The position numbers and the translations under genes were made by a program. The notes below the pieces were generated by a model, which saw nothing but the letters and a program-made list of their open reading frames with translations, was not told the DNA's origin and ran no database searches. A stretch of DNA of 35,841 nucleotides from Chloroflexota bacterium (GTDB lineage Bacteria > Chloroflexota > UBA6077 > CF-72): NCBI GenBank assembly GCA_019247515.1, contig JAFAOS010000168.1:1-35841 (forward strand). The letters are read 5' to 3'. Position 1 is the first letter of the stretch; each line of letters begins with the position of its first letter. Positions 17,220-25,746 of this stretch are shown here, piece after piece.

Positions 17220-18689
17220 ATGGCCATTGCGACCGGGCCCAAGATCGCCGAGCCCAAGACCGATCCCAGGGAAGTCCTGGCTCAAGCCAAAGACCTGGGC
17301 GTGAAGATCGTCGACTTCAAGTTCATCGACCTGCCAGGCCTCTGGCAGCACTTTTCGATCCCCGTCGAGGACTTCGTCGCCGACCTGTTCACCGAGGGCA
17401 TTGGCTTCGACGGTTCCTCCATTCGCGGCTTCCAGAAAATCAATGAGTCGGACATGCTGCTGCTGCCCGATCCAGACACCGCGTTTCTGGATCCCGCGTG
17501 CAACATCCCGACCCTGTCGGTCATCTGCGACGTGATCCAGCCCGGCTCGATGGAGCGCTATTCGCGCGACCCGCGGTACGTCGCGAAAAAAGCTGAAGCG
17601 TTCCTGACCCAAAGCGGCATCGCCACCACCGCGTACTTCGGTCCGGAAGTCGAGTTCTACATCTTCAACTCGATCCGTTTCGGTCAGGACCAGCGCTCGG
17701 GTTTTTACGAGATCGACTCCGACGAAGGCATCTGGAACAGCTCGCGTAATGGCGCCGCCAACCTGGGCTATCGGCCGCGCTACAAGGAGGGCTACTTCCC
17801 GGTTCCGCCTATGGACAAGCTCCAGGACCTCCGCAGCGAAATCGTGCTGGAGCTCCAGAAGGCTGGAGTCAAGATCGAGGTCCACCACCACGAGGTCGGT
17901 ACCGCAGGACAGACCGAGATCGACATGCGCTTCGGCACGCTGGTCAAAATGGCCGACCAGGTGCTCAAGTACAAGTACATCGTCAAGAACGTGTGCTATC
18001 GCAACGGCTACACCGCGACATTCATGCCGAAGCCACTGTTCGGCGACAACGGCTCGGGGATGCATACCCACCAGAGCCTGTGGAACGACGATACCCCGCT
18101 CTTTTACGACGCGAACGGCTACGCGCTGCTCTCAGAGATGTGCCGCCACTACATCGGTGGCCTGCTGAAGCACGCCGCCGCCATCCTGGCCTTCGCCGCG
18201 CCGACCACTAACAGCTACCGCCGGTTGGTCCCGGGCTACGAGGCGCCGATCAACCTGGTGTATTCACAGCGCAACCGCAGCGCCTGCGTGCGCATCCCCA
18301 CCTATTCGAATTCGCCCAAGGCGCGACGGTTGGAGTTCCGCGCTCCGGACCCGTCTTGCAATCCGTACCTGGCGTTTTCCGCAATGCTGATGGCCGGTCT
18401 GGACGGCGTGATGCACAAGATCGAGCCTCCGGATCCCATTGACGAGGACCTGTACGAAATGCTGGCGCACAACGGCACCGAGGGCAGCGGTCCAAGGATC
18501 CAGTCCACCCCAGGTTCGCTGCCCGAGGTGCTGGACGCCCTGGAAGCCGACCACGACTTCCTGGTCCACGGCGGCGTCTTCACCCAGGACGTCATCGACG
18601 AATGGATCAGCTACAAGCGCGAGCGCGAGGTAGACGCCATCGCCCTCCGGCCACACCCGTACGAGTTTCACCTCTACTACGACATCTAA
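17220..18689 (+). CDS. glnA: Type I glutamine synthetase (GSI-beta type)
   Basis: A 489-residue enzyme that ligates ammonium to glutamate using ATP. Visible are the beta-grasp loop EGIGFDGSSIRGF (near residue 60), the metal-binding EVEFYIF, the substrate loop GDNGSGMHTHQSLW (near 277), the ATP-site RRLVPGYEAPINLVYSQRNRSACVRIP type segment and EFRAPDPSCNPYLAF. The motif MERYSRDPRYVAKKAEAFL and overall length match the GSI-beta class. A tyrosine in EDLYEML (near residue 410) aligns with the adenylylation-site tyrosine, although the usual leucine-proline after it is missing, so control by adenylylation is possible but not certain. It stands alone between the dyad upstream and an inverted repeat downstream. 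Confidence 0.97.
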   Translation: MAIATGPKIAEPKTDPREVLAQAKDLGVKIVDFKFIDLPGLWQHFSIPVEDFVADLFTEGIGFDGSSIRGFQKINESDMLLLPDPDTAFLDPACNIPTLSVICDVIQPGSMERYSRDPRYVAKKAEAFLTQSGIATTAYFGPEVEFYIFNSIRFGQDQRSGFYEIDSDEGIWNSSRNGAANLGYRPRYKEGYFPVPPMDKLQDLRSEIVLELQKAGVKIEVHHHEVGTAGQTEIDMRFGTLVKMADQVLKYKYIVKNVCYRNGYTATFMPKPLFGDNGSGMHTHQSLWNDDTPLFYDANGYALLSEMCRHYIGGLLKHAAAILAFAAPTTNSYRRLVPGYEAPINLVYSQRNRSACVRIPTYSNSPKARRLEFRAPDPSCNPYLAFSAMLMAGLDGVMHKIEPPDPIDEDLYEMLAHNGTEGSGPRIQSTPGSLPEVLDALEADHDFLVHGGVFTQDVIDEWISYKREREVDAIALRPHPYEFHLYYDI

Positions 18690-18697
18690 CCTTTTCG

Positions 18698-18748
18698 AGC
18701 CCATCCTGGGTCCGACTTCGAGTTCAAATCGGCTTGCCAGGGTGGGCT
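18698..18748 (+). terminator. 12-bp inverted repeat after glnA, probable terminator hairpin
   Basis: AGCCCATCCTGG (18698-18709) and CCAGGGTGGGCT (18737-18748) pair over 12 bp with one U-G wobble; a smaller CCGA/TCGG stem is nested in the loop. It begins 8 bp after the glnA stop. No T run follows, so termination by this hairpin alone is not proven. Confidence 0.5.
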
Positions 18749-18938
18749 GACGAGCCGCAATAACGGCTTACACCCACAATGTCGCCCACACTGTCAGAAA
18801 CTGGCGCTTCGGGAGCTGCCTGATGTTTGGCACTGTGGCGAGCGTTCCTTAGACAGGCGCTCCTTCCTGGCAGGCGGCCCGTGGTTTGCTGTGAGGCTTC
18901 CACGGGTCGCTCTGCGTTCGGCAACACCGCGGTGATCG

Positions 18939-20144
18939 TTGCTGTCGAGGGTGCCGGCATCGGCACCGACGTACGTCGTCGGCCGCCGAGAGCAACTCGC
19001 AGACATCGCCCACGCGTTGCAGACGGCCCCACTGCTGACGCTAGTCGGCGTGGGTGGCGTTGGTAAGACCCGCCTGGCAGCGCGCACCGCCACAGCGGCC
19101 CGCGGACGCTATGCGCATGGTGCCTGGCTCGTCGAGCTGGCGCGGATCACCGACCCCGCTGGGGTCACGCCCGAAGTCGCCCGTGCGCTGGGCGTCCGGG
19201 AGCGGCCCGGCTCAAGTCCTCTGGAAACACTGCGCGCCGTGCTGCGCCATCGGCAGCTTCTGCTGGTTCTGGACAACTGCGAGCACGTGGTGACGGTCTG
19301 CGCCGAACTGGCGGCAAGCCTGTTGCAAGCTTGCCCAGATCTCTGCATTCTCGCCACCAGTCGCGAGGCACTGGGTGTTGCCGGCGAGACTGTCTACCAT
19401 GTGCCGCCTTTTCCGATGGCGAGTACTCAGGAAGCAACGGCGGATTTGGTCGAGAATGACGCGATTGACCTGTTCGTCGAGCGTGCGCGCACGCTCGAGC
19501 CCGCGTTCGAGTTGACACCTCAGACGTCCTCCAGCATCACCCGCATCTGTGCCCTGCTAGATGGGTTACCTCTCGCGATCGAGCTTGCCGCGGCACGCCC
19601 GACAGCAATGAGCCCGCCCGAGATTGCGCGCCGACTTGACAACCCGCTCAGCGTGCTCACAATGGGCCCTCGGTCCGCACCGGCACGCCAGCAGACCTTG
19701 CGGGCGGCGATCGACTGGAGCTACCAGCTCCTCGCGGAGCCTGAACAAACTCTCCTGCGACGCCTGGCTGTGTTCCGGGGTGGATTTACACGCGGAGCGG
19801 CAACGTCGGTTTGCACGGATGTGGAGCTTCCCGGCGGACAGATCGATGACCTCCTCGACCGGTTGGTAGCGCAGTCGTTGCTGGTCGGCGTCAAGCAACC
19901 GGAGCACACGCGCTTCCACCGCCGTCCGCGTAGGCTCCACGGTGGGACATTGTTTCTGCTGAACGGTCTCATATGGCTGGCTGCCGCGTTCTGGCTCCAG
20001 TCAGTGGTGACCGATCCGCTTCGGCTGCTGCTGCTGTTCATGTCGGCCGGTGCGAGCCTGTCGGCAGCATTACTCGCCAATGACTCTCCCGGGTTGGCAG
20101 TTGCCGGTGCGGCGCGCCGTAGGCCGCACCGCACCCGTGGCTGA
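18939..20144 (+). CDS. NB-ARC/LuxR-type ATPase fragment with a foreign hydrophobic tail
   Basis: A 401-residue frame that begins abruptly at the STAND-type NB-ARC domain of large LuxR/AfsR-like regulators: Walker A TLVGVGGVGKTRLAART (near residue 36), kinase 2 LLLVLDNCEH, the LATSREALGVAG segment, and GLPLAIELAAARPTA. After RLVAQSLLVGVKQPEHTRF the family sequence, which should run on to TPR or helix-turn-helix domains, is replaced by a short basic stretch and two hydrophobic helices (TLFLLNGLIWLAAAFWL and LRLLLLFMSAGASLSAALLA). The frame opens just after a TGA at 18933, with TTG at 18939 or GTG at 18951 as possible starts. Probably the remains of a regulator truncated at both ends; a functional membrane-anchored ATPase is a less likely alternative. 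Confidence 0.7.
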   Translation: MLSRVPASAPTYVVGRREQLADIAHALQTAPLLTLVGVGGVGKTRLAARTATAARGRYAHGAWLVELARITDPAGVTPEVARALGVRERPGSSPLETLRAVLRHRQLLLVLDNCEHVVTVCAELAASLLQACPDLCILATSREALGVAGETVYHVPPFPMASTQEATADLVENDAIDLFVERARTLEPAFELTPQTSSSITRICALLDGLPLAIELAAARPTAMSPPEIARRLDNPLSVLTMGPRSAPARQQTLRAAIDWSYQLLAEPEQTLLRRLAVFRGGFTRGAATSVCTDVELPGGQIDDLLDRLVAQSLLVGVKQPEHTRFHRRPRRLHGGTLFLLNGLIWLAAAFWLQSVVTDPLRLLLLFMSAGASLSAALLANDSPGLAVAGAARRRPHRTRG

Positions 20145-20413
20145 GCACAGCCGACAGCAGTGCACATTGCGACCTGCCGCGACCGCGCTGGTTCAAACAT
20201 GCGGCGATTACCTGCGGCGTGGCCCCTGGATCGGCCGCGGCCCCTTTCGCAGCACCGCATCGACAAGTAGCTCCCTACGGGGGCATTTCCCGGGACCACA
20301 TTCAATGCAGCCAAGCATGCCTCTGTCTTTCCAAAACGTTTAGATGTCTCACACACTCGGCCCTGTGATGCACACGCGACGATCACATGGCGAAGGCGTA
20401 GAGTTGAGCCGTT

Positions 20414-21700
20414 ATGGCGAATGCGGCGTCGCCTCAAGACGATCGGCGAGTAGCCGGTTCGTCGCTGCTGCTCACCCAGCTCCTCAAGAGGCCATTACTC
20501 AACCCGGTGAACGAACGTCTCGGACGCGTCGAGGACGTGATCGTGCGGATCGCTGATACGGGTCACCCGCGCGTAACGGGTTTGAAAGCCAGCATCGGCG
20601 GACGGCATCTCTTTGTGCCCGAGCAGTTGATCGCCAGGATGAGCCCTGACGGGGTGCGACTTCACGGGCAGACCCTGCATCTCGGCAGCTTCGAACGACG
20701 GGCTGGCGAAGTATTGCTTGACCAGGATGTGCTCGATCGACGGCTCATTGATGTGGGCACCGGACGACTCGTCCACGCCAGTAACCTCGTCCTGACCGCG
20801 GATCAAGACGGATGGCGGCTGACCGGCGTGGACATCAGTCCTGGTGGGCTGCTACCGCGCGTGCTGCGGCGAGCGACGCCGAAGCCAGCCGACATTCTGG
20901 ACTGGAGCCGCATACAACCCTTCGTGGGCCACGTGCCGACCGCGGGTGTCTTGATGCCGATCGGCCCCTTCCGCCGGCTTCATCCAGCCCAGATCGCCGA
21001 CCTGGTGGAGCAGGCGTCCCACGAAGAGGGCGAGGAAATCATCAACGCCGTCGAGGCCGATCCGGAGCTGACCGCCGATGTCTTCGAGGAGCTCGACCCG
21101 GAGCACCAGGTAGAATTCATCCAATCACGCTCAGACGCCGATGCCGCGGCAGTCCTCGCACGTATGGCGCCCGATGATGCCGCCGATCTGCTGAACGAAC
21201 TCGATCAGCCCCGCCGCCGCCCGGTGCTCGACCTGATCCCGACTCCGCAAGGACAGAAGCTGCGAGCCTTGCTCCAGTACCACCCCTCCACAGCTGGAGG
21301 CATGATGAGCCCGGATTTTATCTCGGTCCTTTCTCAAACTCCGTTGAGCGAAGTCCTCGATCGCGTACGCTCCGCGGACAACGTCCCCTCGCAGCTTCTC
21401 AGTTCGATCTTCGTCACCGATCTGGATAATCGTCTCGTCGGAACTGTGGGGTTGGCAGACATCGTGCGGGGCGCGCCTGACGTGCTCGTTGACAGGCTCC
21501 CGGGGCTTGTGCGCGGAGGGGTGCGGGTCGACACCGACCTGCCGGAGGTTGCGCTGCGGATGACCGACTTCAATTTGCCGGCCGTCGGCGTCATTGACGA
21601 TGCAGATCGCCTGGTTGGCGCCATCTCAGTGGACGACTTGCTTGAAGTTGTCGTCCCAGACGAGTGGCGGCGGCGCGAGGAAGCGAGCAGCGGTGGCTGA
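20414..21700 (+). CDS. PRC-barrel / MgtE-N / CBS domain protein, probable regulator of the adjacent transporter
   Basis: A 428-residue soluble protein. Two PRC-barrel-like beta domains (about residues 25-100 and 100-165; LGRVEDVIVRIADTG and DVGTGRLVHASNLVL), then the MgtE N-terminal superhelix (HPAQIADLVEQASHEEG..., about 195-300) and two CBS domains (STAGGMMSPDFISV..., VGLADIVRG, LVGAISVDDLLEVV). This is the Mg2+-sensing cytosolic half of the MgtE channel without its membrane pore. Its stop overlaps the start of an NRAMP-like transporter by 8 bp, so the two are almost certainly partners, with the soluble protein likely sensing Mg2+ or nucleotide and gating the transporter (inference). Confidence 0.92.
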   Translation: MANAASPQDDRRVAGSSLLLTQLLKRPLLNPVNERLGRVEDVIVRIADTGHPRVTGLKASIGGRHLFVPEQLIARMSPDGVRLHGQTLHLGSFERRAGEVLLDQDVLDRRLIDVGTGRLVHASNLVLTADQDGWRLTGVDISPGGLLPRVLRRATPKPADILDWSRIQPFVGHVPTAGVLMPIGPFRRLHPAQIADLVEQASHEEGEEIINAVEADPELTADVFEELDPEHQVEFIQSRSDADAAAVLARMAPDDAADLLNELDQPRRRPVLDLIPTPQGQKLRALLQYHPSTAGGMMSPDFISVLSQTPLSEVLDRVRSADNVPSQLLSSIFVTDLDNRLVGTVGLADIVRGAPDVLVDRLPGLVRGGVRVDTDLPEVALRMTDFNLPAVGVIDDADRLVGAISVDDLLEVVVPDEWRRREEASSGG

Positions 21701-23321
21701 CGAACCCGCGCCGGTGCCTGTAGCGACCGCCGTTCTCGACGAGGCACACCTGGGGGACATCCAGGGTGCGTTTGGCACCATCTCTGTCGCGGACGTTGGG
21801 CGCCGCCGCACCTGGAAGCAGCACGTGCTGACATTGCTAGCGATCGTAGGTCCGGGATTGATCGTTATGGTCGGAGACAATGATGCGGGCGGTGTCGCGA
21901 CGTACGCACAGGCAGGCCAGAATTACGGCTATTCCCTGTTGTGGACCCTGCTGCTCCTAATTCCCGTGCTCATCGTCAACCAGGAAATGGTGGTCCGTCT
22001 CGGCGCCGTGACGGGCGTCGGACATGCGCGACTGATCAATGAGCGTTTTGGACGCTTCTGGGGATTGTTCTCCGTCGGGGATCTGTTCATCCTCAACTTC
22101 CTGACGATCGTGACCGAATTCATTGGCATCAGCCTGGCCGCCGCATATTTTGGGGTCAGTTCGCTTATCGCGGTCCCCCTGGCAGCGCTTGTGCTGATCG
22201 GCATCACCGTTAGTGGCAACTTCCGTCGCTGGGAGCGCGCCATGTTCGTATTCATGGTCTTCAACCTGCTGATCCTGCCGCTCGCCTGGCTCAGCCATCC
22301 GGACCTGGCACAGGCCACACACGATTTTGTCGTGCCGGGGATCGAAGGCGGCGTCACTTCAGACGCCGTACTGCTGATCATTGCCATCGTCGGAACCACT
22401 GTCGCACCGTGGCAACTTTTCTTTCAGCAGTCGAATGTTATCGACAAGCGCATCACTCCTCGCTGGATGGGTTACGAGCGCGCCGACACGGTAATCGGCG
22501 CGTTCGTTGTGGTCATCGGCGCAGCGTTGATCATGATGGCTACGGCGGCAGCCTTCACCCTTAGCCCCGAGTTTGGCGCGTTTACCGATGCGCTTGGCAC
22601 CGCCCAGGGACTCGCGGCCGAACTCGGTCCGCATGTGGGTGCTCTGTTTGCGCTTATCCTGCTCGATGCGTCGATTATCGGCGCCTGTGCGGTCACGCTT
22701 TCAACGTCGTATGCCTTTGGTGACGTCTTCGGCTTGCGCCACTCGCTCCACCGCAGCTTCGGTGAAGCAAGGGTCTTCTACGGCAGCTTCACGGCAATGG
22801 TGGCATTGGCGGCCGCCATCGTGCTGATACCAGATGCGCCGCTCGGGCTGATCACGACGGCAGTCCAGGCGCTCGCGGGAGTGCTGTTACCCAGCGCGAC
22901 CGTGTTCCTTATCTTGTTGTGTAACGACCGCGACGTCCTCGGTCCGTGGGTCAACCGCACCTGGTTGAACGTTGTCGCGGTCGTCATTGTCGCAGCTCTC
23001 CTTGAGCTCTCCCTGATCCTCGTGGTCGCCACACTCTTGCCTGATCTGGACGTCAGAACGGTTGTGATGGTCCTGTCAGCACTGTTGGTGGTCGCGCTGG
23101 TCGCGGGCGGCCTGTGGATGTGGTACAGCCAGCGGGGGCAACCGCGCGCTCCCAGCGTGCCCGCGTACCAGCGGGAGAACTGGCGGATGCCGCCGCTTGC
23201 GCTGCTCAACCCACCCGAGTGGTCGGCAGGACGCAAGGTCGCCATTCTCGTATTGCGAGCTTACCTGGTGGTAGCCGTGCTGCTGCTGCTCGTGAAGGCT
23301 GTACAGCTCGCATCGAGCTAG
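21693..23321 (+). CDS. NRAMP (SLC11) family divalent metal transporter, probable Mg2+ branch
   Basis: A 542-residue, roughly eleven-helix secondary transporter. The helix-1 motif is GPGLIVMVGDNDAGG (near residue 61) in place of the DPGN of Mn2+/Fe2+ NRAMPs, and the helix-6 motif is GTTVAPWQLFFQQS (near 234), where Ala replaces the metal-selective Met of the MPH motif. These substitutions are characteristic of the NRAMP-related magnesium transporters. The start is GTG at 21693, inside the end of the MgtE-N/CBS gene, with GAGGAAG upstream. The first 40 residues and a tail after YSQRGQPRAP extend into the cytosol. The identification as a Mg2+ carrier is inferred from motifs and the neighbouring Mg2+-sensor. 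Confidence 0.93.
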   Translation: MADEPAPVPVATAVLDEAHLGDIQGAFGTISVADVGRRRTWKQHVLTLLAIVGPGLIVMVGDNDAGGVATYAQAGQNYGYSLLWTLLLLIPVLIVNQEMVVRLGAVTGVGHARLINERFGRFWGLFSVGDLFILNFLTIVTEFIGISLAAAYFGVSSLIAVPLAALVLIGITVSGNFRRWERAMFVFMVFNLLILPLAWLSHPDLAQATHDFVVPGIEGGVTSDAVLLIIAIVGTTVAPWQLFFQQSNVIDKRITPRWMGYERADTVIGAFVVVIGAALIMMATAAAFTLSPEFGAFTDALGTAQGLAAELGPHVGALFALILLDASIIGACAVTLSTSYAFGDVFGLRHSLHRSFGEARVFYGSFTAMVALAAAIVLIPDAPLGLITTAVQALAGVLLPSATVFLILLCNDRDVLGPWVNRTWLNVVAVVIVAALLELSLILVVATLLPDLDVRTVVMVLSALLVVALVAGGLWMWYSQRGQPRAPSVPAYQRENWRMPPLALLNPPEWSAGRKVAILVLRAYLVVAVLLLLVKAVQLASS

Positions 23322-23496
23322 ACGAGCGTCATGACAGGATGGCCGGGTAGAGGCATCAACTCCGGACGTTTGGGTCGTGCACCCAGGCGTTACTTCCCGG
23401 ACTAAAGGTCGCTTGGTCGGGGATGCGTCGGTCTAAGCACTGGCTGTTCAACACACTCAACTCGATCTCGACCGAGTGAACGCAAAACGCGATTGA
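23322..23496. other. Intergenic DNA after the transporter, nothing recognised
   Basis: About 175 bp with no gene, no clear terminator and no repeat that I can support. It leads into the mobile-element relics. Confidence 0.5.
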
Positions 23497-23691
23497 TTAG
23501 ACGCGGCCTGGTGGCAAGACCGGCCGGCGCCTGCTGAGGGTGAGCATCGTCTGACGGCGCCGCACGAGCTTCTGGCGCTGCTCAAAATCAAGGTTATCGA
23601 TGCCGTGACGAACACATTGGGCGAAGGCATCGAGCTCAGAGTGGGGCCCCAGCCGGCGACGGGCTTCAGTTTGAGTTTGCAGCCAAACTTT
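23497..23691 (-). pseudogene. Relic of a serine-recombinase-like C-terminus
   Basis: Reading leftward from 23691 this open stretch encodes TEARRRLGPHSELDAFAQCV followed by RHGIDNLDFEQRQKLVRR, then loses similarity and stops at TAA 23497. The pattern (a coiled lead, then AFxxxVRxGLxxLDFExRxxLV) is that of the C-terminal coiled region of large serine recombinases and resolvase-like integrases. Nothing of the catalytic domain survives. It abuts and slightly overlaps the IS110 relic in another frame. The assignment is by pattern only; a chance resemblance cannot be excluded. Confidence 0.4.
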
Positions 23692-23986
23692 TCAAGCGGC
23701 GAACGAGGTTGCGTTCGATTTGCTGGCGGTCGCGTTCTTCGAGGTAGCGCGGTCCGAGGTCGACGTGCTCACGATAGCGCGCGAGTAGGTGATAGACAAC
23801 GCGCAAAAATGTGTAGCCGGCAGTGATGATTGTGCGCTTCTTGCCACGGCGGGCGGCCAGTCGGAGGTACTGGCTGAAAAGATACGTGCTTTGGTACGAC
23901 GCACGCGTGGCTGAGGTTGAGAATAGATGATCCCGGCCGAGCGGGGCGAGCTGATTAATGCCACGCGCGGATCTCCATCGACAACG
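23666..23986 (-). pseudogene. IS110 family transposase, C-terminal relic
   Basis: Leftward reading from about 23960 to a TGA at 23666 gives RASYQSTYLFSQYLRLAARR followed by GKKRTIITAGYTFLRVVYHL, then LGPRYLEERDRQQIERNLVRR and LKSLAAN. This matches the C-terminal end of IS110-type transposases (TYLxxQYxRLAxRRGKKRAxxAxxHxxLxxxYHLL, then DLGxxYLxxRDxxxxxRxLVRRLxxLG). The N-terminal DEDD and the serine-containing transposase_20 core are not present, so the gene is dead; the right limit is approximate. It is outside any intact element; no terminal repeats were found. Confidence 0.7.
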
Positions 23987-23989
23987 AGC

Positions 23990-24283
23990 ACTGTCGGACG
24001 ACCGCTATGTTATGAAGAACAATCCGCCGGAGCTCGAACGGAACCTTCCGGTGCGCGGTGCGGGTGCCGCGCTCGAAGACCTGCTCGAGGCAAACGCCGC
24101 CTCGATGGAGACCGAAAAGGTGGCCGACCGAAGTGATGGGCACGGTCGAGCTCGCGTACCCTGCCAGGCACCGCCACGAGGGGCAGCGGCACGCGAAGCG
24201 GCTCGCAGAAGAATTCGGCGTAGTGTCGATCGCGGAACCGACGGACCACGTGGATGGAGCGCCGACCAGCGTTGCAGGTATGG
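23990..24283. other. Unassigned GC-rich stretch with competing open frames
   Basis: Several frames are open here on both strands. A leftward frame gives RDRHYAEFFCEPLRVPLPLV and then HRGGVCLEQVFERGTRTAHR in a shifted frame, and a rightward frame gives MGTVELAYPARHRHEGQRHA. All show high third-position GC for part of their length, but none resembles a family I know. It may be further relic of the adjacent mobile elements or a decayed gene. Confidence 0.3.
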
Positions 24284-25744
24284 TCACGACGCCGCTCGTG
24301 TCCTCAGACGTGCGCGACGGACGATTACCACCGAAAGAAGCGTGCAAAGGACGATGCCAACGGCGAGTAAAGCTGGCCGCGCGATCAGACTCATCGACGG
24401 ACCGCTAGCGACCTGAAAGAACACCAGGCCAGCCGCCAGAATCTTGCCATCCGGCTGCACCGCGAGCGCGAGTGGCGTTGCGCCAGCATCCCCCAATGTG
24501 CTGACCGTCCTTCCGTCAGCACCGAAGGACGTGTCGAGACTACCATCGGGGTTGTAGCGTGCCAACGCGAAACCACTGTCGGGCAACACGTCGCCAGACG
24601 CGCTGGGAGCACCAAACTTCGCGCCGCCACTGATAAGCTTTCCGTCCGGCCCGGCGATGACGACTCGGGCTCCAGAGCGGCTGCCGGTGAACGCCGTCGT
24701 GACCAGCCCACTGGCGCCGAAGGCGGCATCCCGGCTCCCATCCGAATGAACCCGAACCAGTGCGAAAGGCGCGGTTCCGCGGTCGATCGATACCGAGCTA
24801 CCAGCTAGAACGATGTCACCTGATGGCTCGAGCACCATCGACGAGACCTGTGGCTCTCGAGCAGGCACCTGAACCTTCCCACCACGCCCGAACGTAGCAT
24901 CCAGTGCGCCGTTGGGCTGGTAACGTGCGACCGCGAACGACTGCGATTGACCACGGGTAAAGCCACCCACAATAATCCGCGCGTCCGGCTGGAGTTCTAC
25001 GGCCGATGCGTGATCCACGGACGTGCTTACTCCAGATTGGCCGTCGCTGAAGTCCGTCGTGACGACACCAGCCTGGCCAAAGCTCTGATCCAGTTGCCCG
25101 GCGAGAGTGTAGCGGACGAGAGCGAAGTCGTCATCGGTGTCACCATTCGAGAACGCCGTGCCCACCACGAGGATGTGTCCGTCCTTGTCGAGGGTCACCG
25201 CCGATGCACTTGAGGCGCCGATACCGACAGTCGTGCTCGTCGTGCCACTCGTACCAAATGTCGAATCGAGATCTCCGGCAGGCGTGTACCGCGCTACCAG
25301 GAATCGGTCGGGACCTCCGTGCGAGAATACGGTGCCGGCCACCACGATCATCCCGTCGGGCTGTACCGTCAACGCATTCGCCTGGGCACCCGCCTCGCCG
25401 ACACGCGTCGAAACGGTCCCGCCAGCCCCGAATCCGAGATCAGGCATCCCGTCCGACCTGAATCGGGCCAGCGCCAGTTGAATGGTGCCCGTCGTGACGT
25501 CGCTGGTGAGTCCAGCCAGTACGACGTTGCCGTCGAGCTGCAATGCGAGCGTGTTAGCGACGAAGCTGCTCTGGCCAGATCTGATGACGACCGCGCCATT
25601 GTTCCCGAACGACCGGTCCAGCGACCCGTCGGGCAAATACCGCACCAGACCGAACCCTGAATCGTGAGCCCAGGCGGGCGACACGAGCAGCACCACTGGA
25701 ATCAGGGCGGTCACGAGACTCACGAGTCCTCGGACGACCAACAT
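24284..25744 (-). CDS. Delta-60 repeat protein, exported and membrane-anchored
   Basis: A 486-residue protein with an N-terminal signal peptide (residues 1-25, ending in SPAWAHD), about seven delta-60 repeats (each of about 55-65 residues, built around LxRYxPDGxLDxSFGxxGxV and a following LQPDGxIVVAGxT), and a C-terminal hydrophobic anchor (LLAVGIVLCTLLSVVIVRRAR). The repeats are predicted to form a beta-propeller-like surface domain; no catalytic motif is seen. ATG at 25744 follows the upstream gene's TAG by 2 bp, and it is the last gene of the vWA-NicO-NTF2 operon. It probably sits outside the membrane and may bind or sense a ligand, but the function is unknown. Confidence 0.9.
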   Translation of the reverse strand: MLVVRGLVSLVTALIPVVLLVSPAWAHDSGFGLVRYLPDGSLDRSFGNNGAVVIRSGQSSFVANTLALQLDGNVVLAGLTSDVTTGTIQLALARFRSDGMPDLGFGAGGTVSTRVGEAGAQANALTVQPDGMIVVAGTVFSHGGPDRFLVARYTPAGDLDSTFGTSGTTSTTVGIGASSASAVTLDKDGHILVVGTAFSNGDTDDDFALVRYTLAGQLDQSFGQAGVVTTDFSDGQSGVSTSVDHASAVELQPDARIIVGGFTRGQSQSFAVARYQPNGALDATFGRGGKVQVPAREPQVSSMVLEPSGDIVLAGSSVSIDRGTAPFALVRVHSDGSRDAAFGASGLVTTAFTGSRSGARVVIAGPDGKLISGGAKFGAPSASGDVLPDSGFALARYNPDGSLDTSFGADGRTVSTLGDAGATPLALAVQPDGKILAAGLVFFQVASGPSMSLIARPALLAVGIVLCTLLSVVIVRRARLRTRAAS

Positions 25745-25746
25745 CT

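Noticed and set aside
20145-20413. Possible Mg2+ riboswitch ahead of the MgtE-N/CBS gene
   Set aside because: The position is right, but I could not recognise an M-box or any paired-helix pattern. A covariance-model search would decide.
23692-23991. Leftward 99-codon frame beginning with ATG at 23991
   Set aside because: It is a shifted frame over the IS110 relic; only the neighbouring frame gives family sequence.
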